The notes under the pieces: model-generated | What the model saw: only the letters and a program-made list of their open reading frames with translations | Told to the model about the DNA's origin: nothing | Databases searched by the model: none | Position numbers and translations under genes: made by a program | In this document: positions 54,255-61,732 of the stretch, in pieces | How the letters are laid out: every line of letters begins with the position of its first letter | How positions within the stretch are numbered: the stretch's first letter is position 1 | Source: Clostridia bacterium | GTDB lineage: Bacteria; Bacillota; Clostridia; Oscillospirales; Acutalibacteraceae | NCBI GenBank assembly: GCA_017626295.1 | Contig: JAGAJB010000009.1 | Location: 32,548 to 96,547, forward strand | Reading direction: 5' to 3' | DNA: 64,000 nt

Positions 54255-55538
54255 TTATTTTACTGCATCAAAGCCGTTTTGCAGATCGGTAATGATGTCA
54301 TCAATATGTTCCGTACCAATAGAAAGGCGAATCGTATTCGGCTTGATTCCTTGATCCTCCAGTTCTTCTGCGGAAAGCTGGCTGTGCGTAGTGGTAGCAG
54401 GATGGATAACAAGGCTCTTTACATCAGCAACGTTGGCAAGCAGAGAGAATATTTTAAGGCTGTCGATGAATTTGTGTGCTTCCGCCTGACCGCCTTTAAT
54501 CTCAAAGGTAAAGATAGAGCCGCCACCGTTGGGGAAATATTTTTGATACAGTTCGTTGTCAGGGTAATCGGACAATGACGGGTGATTGACCTTTTCCGCC
54601 TGCGGATGATTTGCAAGAAATTCCACAACCTTTTTCGTGTTTTCTGCGTGACGTTCCAAGCGGAGAGACAAAGTTTCAATGCCCTGCAAGAGCAGAAATG
54701 CCGCAAAGGGGGAAATGGTGGCACCCGTATCACGAAGCAGTACCGCACGGATATAGGTGACAAATGCCGCCGCACCGACTGCTTTTACAAAGGATACTCC
54801 GTGATAACTTGGATTAGGTTCTGCAATAGCAGGATATTTGCCGCTTACCGACCAATCGAATTTGCCGGAGTCAACAATAATACCGCCAAGCGTTGTACCG
54901 TGTCCGCCGAGGAACTTTGTCGCAGAATGGACAACAATATCTGCCCCGTGTTCAATCGGGCGGATGAGATACGGTGTACCGAAGGTATTATCAACCACAA
55001 GCGGAATACCGTGCTTGTGGGCAAGCTCCGCAAGAGCGTCAATATTCGGAATATCGCTGTTCGGATTGCCGAGCGTTTCGATATAGATAGCTCTTGTGTT
55101 ATCTTGAATAGCCGCTTCGACTTCTGAAAGGTCGTGAATGTTTACAAAACTTGCCGTGATACCGAAGTTCGGGAGCGTGTGCGCCAGCAGGTTATAACTG
55201 CCGCCGTAAATCGTCTTTTGTGCAACAAAGTGACCGCCATTTTGACCGAGCGCTTCGAGCGTATATGTAATTGCCGCTGCACCTGACGCAAGAGCCAAGG
55301 CTGCAACGCCACCCTCAAGTGCTGCTACACGCTGTTCGAGAACATCCTGTGTAGAGTTAGTAAGTCTGCCGTATATGTTACCTGCATCGGCAAGACCAAA
55401 GCGTGCGGCGGCGTGTTCGCAGTTATGGAACACATAAGAAGTGGTTGCGTAAATCGGTACCGCACGGGCATCGGTTGCGGGATCGGGATTTTCCTGACCT
55501 ACATGGAGTTGCAAAGTTTCAAATTTGTAGTTAGACAT
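54255..55538 (-). CDS. metY: O-acetylhomoserine sulfhydrylase
   Basis: 427 residues of the Cys/Met metabolism PLP family, in the long O-acetylhomoserine class. PLP lysine Lys208 in [30 protein letters not shown] and the C-terminal [12 protein letters not shown] are family features. It makes homocysteine from O-acetylhomoserine and sulfide, leading to methionine. First structural gene after a Met/Cys-rich leader ORF and terminator, so Met as well as Cys supply may govern it. The GAAAGGAAA site is used. Confidence 0.95.
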   Translation of the reverse strand: MSNYKFETLQLHVGQENPDPATDARAVPIYATTSYVFHNCEHAAARFGLADAGNIYGRLTNSTQDVLEQRVAALEGGVAALALASGAAAITYTLEALGQNGGHFVAQKTIYGGSYNLLAHTLPNFGITASFVNIHDLSEVEAAIQDNTRAIYIETLGNPNSDIPNIDALAELAHKHGIPLVVDNTFGTPYLIRPIEHGADIVVHSATKFLGGHGTTLGGIIVDSGKFDWSVSGKYPAIAEPNPSYHGVSFVKAVGAAAFVTYIRAVLLRDTGATISPFAAFLLLQGIETLSLRLERHAENTKKVVEFLANHPQAEKVNHPSLSDYPDNELYQKYFPNGGGSIFTFEIKGGQAEAHKFIDSLKIFSLLANVADVKSLVIHPATTTHSQLSAEELEDQGIKPNTIRLSIGTEHIDDIITDLQNGFDAVK

Positions 55539-55676
55539 AATCGTAATTTCCTTTCGTTATTGAATGTAGTTGTTATCGGGTTTATAAATGACGATTACAA
55601 GGGGACATTCGTCCGAATCGGAAATTTGCTCTGACGAGCTTTTCAAAATAGTTTTCCATAGGTGATTACCTGCCTT

Positions 55677-55715
55677 ACAAAAAATATACCGAGAGACTCC
55701 GACGAAGTCTCTCGG
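55677..55715 (-). terminator. Attenuator terminator in the metY leader
   Basis: On the minus strand CCGAGAGACT, a 7-base loop and AGTCTCTCGG (55715-55689) form a perfect 10-base GC-rich stem, followed by TATATTTTTT. It lies 29 bases after the stop codon of the leader peptide and 139 bases before the metY start, so it is placed to stop transcription before the operon. Confidence 0.85.
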
Positions 55716-55743
55716 TCGTAAGCGATTGTTATTCCGCCAAAGT

Positions 55744-55878
55744 TCAGGCGGCACAAGGGTTTGCTCTTGATACGGAGAGTACATCGGAAGAAAAAACGCA
55801 ACAAGTCTTGCATATGCGACAAGTCCACATGCACATCTCCATCATCATAGCAGTAACGATATTGGTACGCTGTTTCAT
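55744..55878 (-). CDS. Met/Cys-rich leader peptide (44 aa)
   Basis: An ATG (55878) with a strong AAAGGAG site opens 44 codons. Codons 11-13, 15 and 17 are Met (with codon 1, six in all); codons 16, 20, 23, 26, 27 and 42 are Cys. So 10 of the 17 codons from 11 to 27 are Met or Cys: MMMEMCMWTCRICKTCC. Both amino acids are the products of the genes downstream. A perfect promoter lies 48 bases upstream and the attenuator terminator lies 29 bases beyond the stop. This is the classic layout of ribosome-mediated attenuation. The remaining peptide has no other recognisable feature. Confidence 0.85.
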   Translation of the reverse strand: MKQRTNIVTAMMMEMCMWTCRICKTCCVFSSDVLSVSRANPCAA

Positions 55879-55925
55879 ATCCGTGATCTCCTTTCGCTGT
55901 TTTACCTACCTCGTGGGTTGGTATT

Positions 55926-55954
55926 AGTATAGCACGTAAAACCTACCTTGTCAA
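55926..55954 (-). promoter_or_regulatory. Promoter of the sulfur operon with overlapping dyad
   Basis: TTGACA (55954-55949), 17 bases, TATACT (55931-55926): a near-consensus sigma-A promoter. ACCTA-N9-TAGGT surrounds the -35 box (55959-55941), and AGGTAGGT recurs downstream around 55910, so an operator for the Rrf2 regulator is likely. Related TACCTAC lies in the rrf2 promoter. Confidence 0.75.
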
Positions 55955-55994
55955 TAGGTTTTCAAAAATTTCTATGTTTTGTTGCAAACATATA

Positions 55995-56038
55995 GCAAAA
56001 CGGCGGCAGAGAGAAATTTATCTCCCTGCGCCGCTGTC
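55995..56038 (-). terminator. Terminator after the tnpV-like gene
   Basis: On the minus strand GGCGCAGGGAGA pairs imperfectly with TCTCTCTGCCGCC and is followed by GTTTTGC. Only a short U run. Confidence 0.55.
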
Positions 56039-56040
56039 GG

Positions 56041-56418
56041 TTAGTTGTAAATCAAATCGTTGTTTACGGTTTCCGTAGCTCTGCTGCGGATATTATTCAT
56101 CCGAGTAACCCACTCCATTTGATTTTCTGCTTTGAGCCTTTCGGTCACATCCTCACGCTCTGCCATTTGTTCTATGATCCGAAAAAACATATCCTCAGCC
56201 TGTTTGTCAATGTCAGCGAGATAACCGTTTAACTTGCCGTTTGTCAGCAGATTAGTATATCGCACCTTGTGGTGTTGCTTGATATACCTTAAATGCCGTT
56301 GTCCCCATACCCCGATTTCAAATTGTTCTTCATTAGGGAGTGCAAGGCAAGGGATATAATAATCGCCCTGTAATTCGTACCACAAACCTTTCTGCTCGTT
56401 AAAAATTCTTTTTTCCAT
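56041..56418 (-). CDS. TnpV-family transposon protein
   Basis: 125 residues with an AGGAGG-type site before the ATG at 56418. The start KRIFNEQKGLWYELQGDYYIPCLALP, IGVWGQRHLRYIKQHHKVRYTNLLTNGKL and the end NNIRSRATETVNNDLIYN match TnpV proteins of clostridial mobilizable transposons from memory of the family. Their function is unproven; they mark the elements. Here it has no transposase or recombinase beside it, so it is probably a remnant of the element that brought the sulfur operon, which lies directly downstream on the same strand. Confidence 0.85.
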   Translation of the reverse strand: MEKRIFNEQKGLWYELQGDYYIPCLALPNEEQFEIGVWGQRHLRYIKQHHKVRYTNLLTNGKLNGYLADIDKQAEDMFFRIIEQMAEREDVTERLKAENQMEWVTRMNNIRSRATETVNNDLIYN

Positions 56419-56481
56419 TATGTAATCCTCCAAAATATTGATTTTCCTACAATTTCAATCAATCTGGCTGATTACAAAGCC

Positions 56482-56518
56482 AAGGGGAGAAGCTACTTCC
56501 TTACGTAGCCTCTCCCTT
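56482..56518 (-). terminator. Hairpin after luxS
   Basis: AAGGGAGAGGCTAC pairs with GTAGCTTCTCCCCTT on the minus strand around an 8-base loop, 14 bases after the luxS stop. The tail is weak in T (GGCTTTG), so it may be an element end as well as a terminator. Confidence 0.5.
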
Positions 56519-56531
56519 CGAGCCTTCTTTT

Positions 56532-56984
56532 TTAATAAATCATATCAGCCGTGGTCCAGTTTTTAAGAATTTCTTTCTGGTCTGCGGCTTCTTTTTTTGC
56601 GCCTGCTAAGTCGTGGTCGCGGTAGTTACCGCATTCAACTGCGCTTACACCGGGAACTTCGCCCTCGAAACTTTCGATGAAAGCAAATGCATCTTTTGTG
56701 AGGCTGAGAGCCTGTGCGTGAGTCATTCCTGTTGTAAGGAAATAAAAACCTGTTCTGCAACCCATAGGTCCGAAGTAAATTATATTATCTTTAAATTCAC
56801 TGTTTCTTACAAAAGTTGCGAAAAGATGTTCAACTGTGTGAATAGCACCGTTTTCCATAACTTCTTCTACGTTGGGACGGCGTGTTCTTATATCATAAGT
56901 AACAACGTCACCGTCGATGCGAGATATGTACATACCTCTGAGTAATTTCGTATGGTCCACGGTAAAACTTGCAATTTTTTCCAT
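56532..56984 (-). CDS. luxS: S-ribosylhomocysteine lyase (internal start in the TadA frame)
   Basis: 150 residues from the ATG at 56984, with AAAAGGGAGA about 8 bases upstream. Splits S-ribosylhomocysteine into homocysteine and the AI-2 precursor DPD. Metal ligands are His49 and His53 (HTVEHLFATF) and Cys118 (VECGNYRDHD); Cys76 lies in GPMGCRTGF. Recovered homocysteine feeds the methionine pool also served by metY of the adjacent island. Independent translation and translation as the C-terminal part of TadA-LuxS are both possible. Confidence 0.93.
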   Translation of the reverse strand: MEKIASFTVDHTKLLRGMYISRIDGDVVTYDIRTRRPNVEEVMENGAIHTVEHLFATFVRNSEFKDNIIYFGPMGCRTGFYFLTTGMTHAQALSLTKDAFAFIESFEGEVPGVSAVECGNYRDHDLAGAKKEAADQKEILKNWTTADMIY

Positions 56985-57467
56985 ATTATTATTCTCCCTT
57001 TTGGGTTGTTTTTTTTCTTCTGATTTTTTGCGTAAATCTTTAAAAAAGCGAGAAAGCACATCTGCGCATTCTTCTTCCATAAAACCGCCTTCATAAGAGG
57101 GACTGTAACTGAAACCGCTTTCAAAAAGATTGGTTACAGAGCCACACGCACCGTCCTTCTTATCGTATGCGCCGAAAACGACATTTTTTATTCGTGCGTT
57201 TATAATTGCTCCCGCACACATGGGGCAAGGCTCCAATGTCACATACAATTCGCATTCCCAAAGACGCCAACCGCCAAGGCGTTTGCAGGCTTCGTTAATT
57301 GCTTCAATTTCTGCATGGTGTAATGCGTTTTTGCCTTTTTCACGTCGGTTACGGCCTGTGCCGATTATTTTATTTCCTATAGTGACGACTGCACCTACGG
57401 GAACTTCACCTTCAAGGAAGGCGAGTTCTGCAAGGCGCAGAGCCTCATTCATAAATTCGTTTTTCAT
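56532..57467 (-). CDS. TadA-LuxS single reading frame (tRNA adenosine deaminase fused to S-ribosylhomocysteinase)
   Basis: 311 residues. Residues 1-150 are tRNA-specific adenosine deaminase TadA, which makes inosine at A34 of tRNA-Arg: His51-Ala-Glu53 and Cys81/Cys84 (PCPMC) bind zinc. A charged linker (about 145-161, KKSEEKKQPKREN) leads without a stop codon into a complete LuxS of 150 residues. The junction contains an A8 run (57009-57016 on the minus strand). One extra A would give a TAA stop just before the luxS ATG, so the fusion may be real, programmed, or due to a one-base sequence error. A GGGAGA site in front of the luxS ATG allows separate luxS translation in any case. Confidence 0.85.
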   Translation of the reverse strand: MKNEFMNEALRLAELAFLEGEVPVGAVVTIGNKIIGTGRNRREKGKNALHHAEIEAINEACKRLGGWRLWECELYVTLEPCPMCAGAIINARIKNVVFGAYDKKDGACGSVTNLFESGFSYSPSYEGGFMEEECADVLSRFFKDLRKKSEEKKQPKRENNNMEKIASFTVDHTKLLRGMYISRIDGDVVTYDIRTRRPNVEEVMENGAIHTVEHLFATFVRNSEFKDNIIYFGPMGCRTGFYFLTTGMTHAQALSLTKDAFAFIESFEGEVPGVSAVECGNYRDHDLAGAKKEAADQKEILKNWTTADMIY

Positions 57468-57471
57468 AATA

Positions 57472-58695
57472 TTAGGCTGTTGCAGATGATGTTGTCATCA
57501 TAAGAATTGCTTCCACAATATATATTACCGTAGCACCTATCATAGCGGGGCTTTTAAGAAATTTTGCAATTTTTGTTTTTGGGGGAAGTTCTTCTGCATC
57601 GCCATTGTATTTTAATACACCGTCGTTTCTGTAACGCAAAATGTAAATTGCCAATGCCAATGCACCTAAAACGATTCCCGAAACGGAACAAACATAGAAA
57701 AATGTATTGCCCACGTTTTCGTCATATGTCTGAATAAGTACAGAGGATATACAGGAGAGGGAGTTGTTAAGTGCGTGGATTATAATACCCGTCCATAAAC
57801 TGTCAGATGCAACAACTGCGTAACCGAAGAATAAACCGCATATAAAGGCAAAGGGAATCTGTGAAAAATTGCCGTGGAAAACACCGAAAATATATGCTGA
57901 ACCCACAATAGCAAAAACATTACCGTACTTTCTTAAAGAGGACATCAAAACGCCGCGCATAGCGTATTCCTCAATAAGAGGGGGAATTACGGCAGTACCG
58001 ATGCACATAAGAATAAAATCGGTTATGCCTTTAGGGTCCTGAAGTGAGGAGTAACCCGAAGAAATACCGAACAAATCAAAGAATGCGGTCAGCATAGAGG
58101 TGAAAAAGTTCGCCAACATACAGCCGCCGAAACTTATGAGTACAAGCAAAACTGCTTTTACGGGGTCTTTGGGTGCATTCAGTCTGACATCTATATTATA
58201 TTTGGGTTTTCCGATTCCCTTTTCGGAAGTTTTCTTGAGAATCTGGCCGAAGGCAAAGAATGTTCCGCCTATAACTATAACTGAATAGAACAGGTTTATT
58301 ATCGCCTGACCGCCTAAACCGGATTGGTAAATGTCGGAAATTCCGGGAAGAAAAATCAAAGAAGAAAAAACAGAAGCTATTATAAAACAGGCAATAAGAG
58401 CAAGACCTGATATATTGCCTATGCTTCGTATTTTCTTTTCGTTTTCACGGCGTTTGCGCATTTTTTCCTGATGTTCCTGATAGTAACGGTTGTCAATTAT
58501 ACCGGCGAAATTAGGGTTGCCGTAATGGTATTGCGGAACGTTACCTGTATGAGCGTTATTATAAATAACGGATGGGGACTGCTGCGCCGTCTGAGTATAA
58601 GTGCCTGTGTAAGCAGTATTGGGGTTTACCCCATACTGTTGGGTATTATTTTGAAAGTTTTCGTTGAAAGTATTGTTATCGGGTATGTTTTCCAT
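57472..58695 (-). CDS. CPBP-family intramembrane metalloprotease
   Basis: 407 residues. A Gln/Asn/Tyr-rich cytosolic N terminus (about 1-85) precedes about eight transmembrane helices. The Abi/CPBP motifs are EEYAMRGVLMSSL (EExxxR), the HGNFSQIPFAFICGLFFGY histidine helix and HALNNSL. Such proteins include type II CAAX-type proteases and bacteriocin self-immunity proteins; no bacteriocin gene is nearby, so the role is open. tadA starts 4 bases after its stop, so the two are probably co-transcribed. Confidence 0.9.
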   Translation of the reverse strand: MENIPDNNTFNENFQNNTQQYGVNPNTAYTGTYTQTAQQSPSVIYNNAHTGNVPQYHYGNPNFAGIIDNRYYQEHQEKMRKRRENEKKIRSIGNISGLALIACFIIASVFSSLIFLPGISDIYQSGLGGQAIINLFYSVIVIGGTFFAFGQILKKTSEKGIGKPKYNIDVRLNAPKDPVKAVLLVLISFGGCMLANFFTSMLTAFFDLFGISSGYSSLQDPKGITDFILMCIGTAVIPPLIEEYAMRGVLMSSLRKYGNVFAIVGSAYIFGVFHGNFSQIPFAFICGLFFGYAVVASDSLWTGIIIHALNNSLSCISSVLIQTYDENVGNTFFYVCSVSGIVLGALALAIYILRYRNDGVLKYNGDAEELPPKTKIAKFLKSPAMIGATVIYIVEAILMMTTSSATA

Positions 58696-58861
58696 AACGT
58701 ATCCTTTCTGTATAATATGTATAATGAAATTATATCAATAAGTATAGCAAATATCAACAGATAAATTGTGTATACAAAATGAATTTTTACAAGATGTAGT
58801 GTTGCGAAAAAACGCAAAACAATGTATAATCACTTTATGAAAATTTTTAAGGATGGTTAAC

Positions 58862-59212
58862 ATGGAAAAACAAGTACATAAACTTACTATTGCGGGCGAA
58901 GAATACCGAATTATTTCAGAAGAATCCACAGAATATATGCAAGAGTTAGCCCGTGAAATAGATATGAAAATGGCAAGCATTCTCAAAGGTAGCCGTGTAT
59001 CTACAACACAGGCGGCTATACTTGTTGCTTTGCAGTATGCCGATGATGCAACAAAAAACAGCGGCAGTGCGGACAACCTTCGTTCACAACTTAAAGCCTA
59101 CCTTGAAGATGCGGCACAAGCAAAAAGTGAACGCGATTTTTATAAACGCGAACTCGACAGAATAAAAGCAGTTAATACTGCCGAAGAAAACAACACAGGC
59201 AGACTTTGGTGA
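58862..59212 (+). CDS. zapA: Cell division protein ZapA
   Basis: 116 residues. The N-terminal KLTIAGEEYRIISEESTEYMQELAREIDMKM matches the ZapA domain, followed by a coiled coil of about 50 residues (ADNLRSQLKAYLEDAAQAKSERDFYKREL). It promotes bundling of FtsZ filaments at the division site. The ATG at 58862 has an AAGGATGG site. dut begins 4 bases after its stop. Confidence 0.92.
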   Translation: MEKQVHKLTIAGEEYRIISEESTEYMQELAREIDMKMASILKGSRVSTTQAAILVALQYADDATKNSGSADNLRSQLKAYLEDAAQAKSERDFYKRELDRIKAVNTAEENNTGRLW

Positions 59213-59216
59213 TAAT

Positions 59217-59660
59217 ATGGAAATGCTTAAGATAAAAAAAGTCAAAGAGAATGCAAAAGTTCCTCACAGGGCAACTTCGGGTAGTGCAGGTCTTGACCTT
59301 TGCGCTTGCATTGATGAGCCTGTTACCCTTGAGGGTGGCGATACTGCGGTAATCCCTACAGGTATTGCAATTGCGTTACCCTCTGCCGATTACGGCGCTT
59401 TCGTATTTCCCAGAAGCGGTATAGCCGTAAAACACGGAATCGGTCTTCTTAATTCCGTAGGTGTTATCGACAGCGATTACCGCGGTGAAATTATGGTGGG
59501 CGTTATAAACCAGGTAAAAGAAGCCTATACAATTCAACCCGGCGAAAGAATTGCTCAGATGGTTATTATGCCTGTTTCAATGATGCCTGTTGAAGAAGTT
59601 GCTGAATTGGACGATACAGCCCGCGGTGCAGGCGGTTTCGGCTCAACAGGAAAGAAATAA
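59217..59660 (+). CDS. dut: dUTP diphosphatase
   Basis: Trimeric enzyme converting dUTP to dUMP and pyrophosphate. 147 residues. All five motifs are present: SAGLDLCA, PRSGIAVKHG, GVIDSDYRGEIMVG, ERIAQMVI and GAGGFGSTG. It follows zapA by 4 bases and precedes mnmE by 29, so this is a zapA-dut-mnmE operon. It cooperates with the dCMP deaminase at 28354 in dUMP supply. Confidence 0.97.
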   Translation: MEMLKIKKVKENAKVPHRATSGSAGLDLCACIDEPVTLEGGDTAVIPTGIAIALPSADYGAFVFPRSGIAVKHGIGLLNSVGVIDSDYRGEIMVGVINQVKEAYTIQPGERIAQMVIMPVSMMPVEEVAELDDTARGAGGFGSTGKK

Positions 59661-59689
59661 TTTTTCGATTTTAGTTAAAAGGTGATTTT

Positions 59690-61057
59690 TTGTCAACTAT
59701 TGCTGCTATTGCTACCGCACAGGCGGCGGCAGGTTTAGGAACAGTTAAAATATCCGGTGAAAATGCGCTGACCGTTGCGGACAGCGTTTTTTCTGCTGTT
59801 TCGGGAAAAAAGATTTCCGAAACTCCCGGTTACAGAGCCCTTTACGGTAAGGTGCACGATGGCGAAACGGTTATTGACGATGCAGTCGCCCTTGTGTTCA
59901 GAGCGCCTAAAAGTTATACAGGTGAAGATGTTGTTGAAATCAGTTGTCACGGAGGTCTTTATATTTTAAAGAGGGTTCTCCGTGCGGTGCTTAATGCAGG
60001 CGCAGTTCCCGCAGAAGGCGGCGAATTTACAAAAAGAGCCTTCCTTAACGGGAAAATGGACCTTTCCGAAGCGGAGGCGGTTATGTCGCTTATTTCCGCA
60101 TCGGGTGAGGAAGCACGGGCAGCAACACTTAATGCCCTGGACGGTGCGTTGAGTCGGGAAATCGCCGACTGTCGCGACAAATTGGCTGTTGCTGCCGCAT
60201 TTATGGCAGCGTGGGTTGATTATCCGGACGATGAAATACCCGAACTTTCTGATGATGAAATGACAAACACATTAACAGATGTTCACAACCGATTGGAAAA
60301 ACTTCTTTCGGGTTTTGATGCAGGTAAAGCAATACTTGAGGGCATTGATACCGCTATTGTGGGCAGACCGAATGTAGGTAAATCAACGCTTCTTAATGCG
60401 CTTTCCGGTAGCGAAAGGGCTATTGTAACCTCGGTTGCAGGTACAACCCGTGATGTGCTTGAAGAAACGGTCAGAGTGGGTAATATTACACTCAGACTTG
60501 CGGATACCGCAGGTATCAGAGAAAATACCGACGATGAAATAGAAAAAATCGGCGTTGAAAGAGCAAAAGAACGCTTTGACAGAGCAAGTCTTGTTCTTAT
60601 GGTGCTCGATGCACAGAACGAAATTTCCGATGATGATAAAGAACTTCTTGCAATGTGCAAAAGAAAAAACTGTATAGTTGTTGTTAATAAAACCGACGGT
60701 GAAATAAGACTTTCTATGTCAGAACTCAAGACCTTAACGGATAATACAATTGTTGAAATTTCAGCAAAGAATTCTTTGGGACTTGAAACGTTAACGAACG
60801 CTATTGAAGAAACTGTGGGAACAGCAGGTTTTGACCCATCTGCTCCGCTTATTACAACAGAACGTCAACGCAGTTGTGTTGTAAAAGCCGTTGAAAATAT
60901 TGAAGAAGCACTTTCGGGAATTCAGATGGGCATAACTCCCGATGCAGTTAATGTCTGCATAGATTGTGCTATTGAGAATTTATGCGTTCTCACAGGCGAA
61001 AAAGCCACACAGACAGTTGTAGATGAAGTATTCAAAAACTTCTGCGTGGGTAAATAA
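59690..61057 (+). CDS. mnmE: tRNA modification GTPase MnmE
   Basis: GTPase partner of MnmG for cmnm5 modification of U34. 455 residues with TTG start and an AAAGGTGA site. N-terminal folate-binding domain (about 1-118), helical domain, and a G domain with GRPNVGKSTLLN, TTRD, DTAGIRE and NKTD; the C-terminal catalytic cysteine lies in FCVGK. Completes the MnmE-MnmG-MnmA set in this window. Confidence 0.97.
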   Translation: MSTIAAIATAQAAAGLGTVKISGENALTVADSVFSAVSGKKISETPGYRALYGKVHDGETVIDDAVALVFRAPKSYTGEDVVEISCHGGLYILKRVLRAVLNAGAVPAEGGEFTKRAFLNGKMDLSEAEAVMSLISASGEEARAATLNALDGALSREIADCRDKLAVAAAFMAAWVDYPDDEIPELSDDEMTNTLTDVHNRLEKLLSGFDAGKAILEGIDTAIVGRPNVGKSTLLNALSGSERAIVTSVAGTTRDVLEETVRVGNITLRLADTAGIRENTDDEIEKIGVERAKERFDRASLVLMVLDAQNEISDDDKELLAMCKRKNCIVVVNKTDGEIRLSMSELKTLTDNTIVEISAKNSLGLETLTNAIEETVGTAGFDPSAPLITTERQRSCVVKAVENIEEALSGIQMGITPDAVNVCIDCAIENLCVLTGEKATQTVVDEVFKNFCVGK

Positions 61058-61058
61058 T

Positions 61059-61094
61059 AAAACCCGTTCGACTTTTGTCGGACGGGTTTTTCAA
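61059..61094 (+). terminator. Intrinsic terminator after mnmE
   Basis: AAAACCCGTTCGAC and GTCGGACGGGTTTT arms with a 4-base loop and a T-rich tail. Confidence 0.9.
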
Positions 61095-61137
61095 TTAGGA
61101 GATAAGTCGGTTTGTCAAATTGAAGAATAACCGCAAT

Positions 61138-61200
61138 AGAACTACCCACCACCGCTACGCGGTCCCCCTCCCTATTTCATCACAGATGAAACAGGGATGA
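61138..61200. repeat. Intergenic repeat-like element with two hairpins
   Basis: ACCGCTACGCGGT (61148-61160) and CCCTATTTCATC/GATGAAACAGGG (about 61172-61198) form two stems in a C-rich context unlike its surroundings, between mnmE and the GNAT gene. It resembles short dispersed palindromic elements of clostridial genomes, but only one copy is seen here. Confidence 0.45.
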
Positions 61201-61211
61201 TAAGTTTCGCA

Positions 61212-61730
61212 TTACTTAATTTTATATACTTCTCGTCTTGTTTCACTTAAAAACAAATCAAACTGATTTTGTGATAAGTATTCGGGGTAACTTAAAATCA
61301 TAAGCGGTACACCTTCACCACCGTGGTAAGAGGGTTGCATATAGTCGTAATCGTTCACTTTGAAACCCAGACGCTCGTAAAATTTAATGCGTTTTATCTG
61401 TTGTTCTGTGACGGGGGCTTCTGCCTCAAGAATAATAGGTTTATTATATAATTCTTTTATATGTTCAATTGTTTTAGTGCCGTAACCTCCCGAGCGTTTA
61501 TCCTCATCTATGGCAAGATGTTCAATATAAACAAAGTCAGGAAACACCCAAGGCGAAACAAAACCTACGGCAGATTCGTTTTCTGTAATTTCAAAAAAGT
61601 TAAAATAACGGTTATCGAAACATTTCTTTTGGTCCAAACTGTCACGGCGTTCCTCGTAAGGGAACGCCGATGTCATTTTTTCATAGACCTTATCGAATGT
61701 TTCTTCTGTAACATCAATAAATCTAATCAT
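61212..61730 (-). CDS. GNAT-family N-acetyltransferase
   Basis: 172 residues from the ATG at 61730. The acetyl-CoA loop is EHLAIDEDKRSGGYGTKTIEHI, and KRIKFYERLGFKVNDYDYMQPSY gives the C-terminal Tyr and loop of the fold. The acceptor is unknown. It follows the lysyl-tRNA synthetase by 2 bases, so they are co-transcribed. Confidence 0.92.
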   Translation of the reverse strand: MIRFIDVTEETFDKVYEKMTSAFPYEERRDSLDQKKCFDNRYFNFFEITENESAVGFVSPWVFPDFVYIEHLAIDEDKRSGGYGTKTIEHIKELYNKPIILEAEAPVTEQQIKRIKFYERLGFKVNDYDYMQPSYHGGEGVPLMILSYPEYLSQNQFDLFLSETRREVYKIK

Positions 61731-61732
61731 AA

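Noticed and set aside
55557..55784. A 75-codon minus-strand frame that spans the metY attenuator and ends just before metY
   Set aside because: It runs through the terminator stem, starts inside the leader peptide gene in another frame and has no ribosome binding site; the terminator plus leader reading explains the region better.
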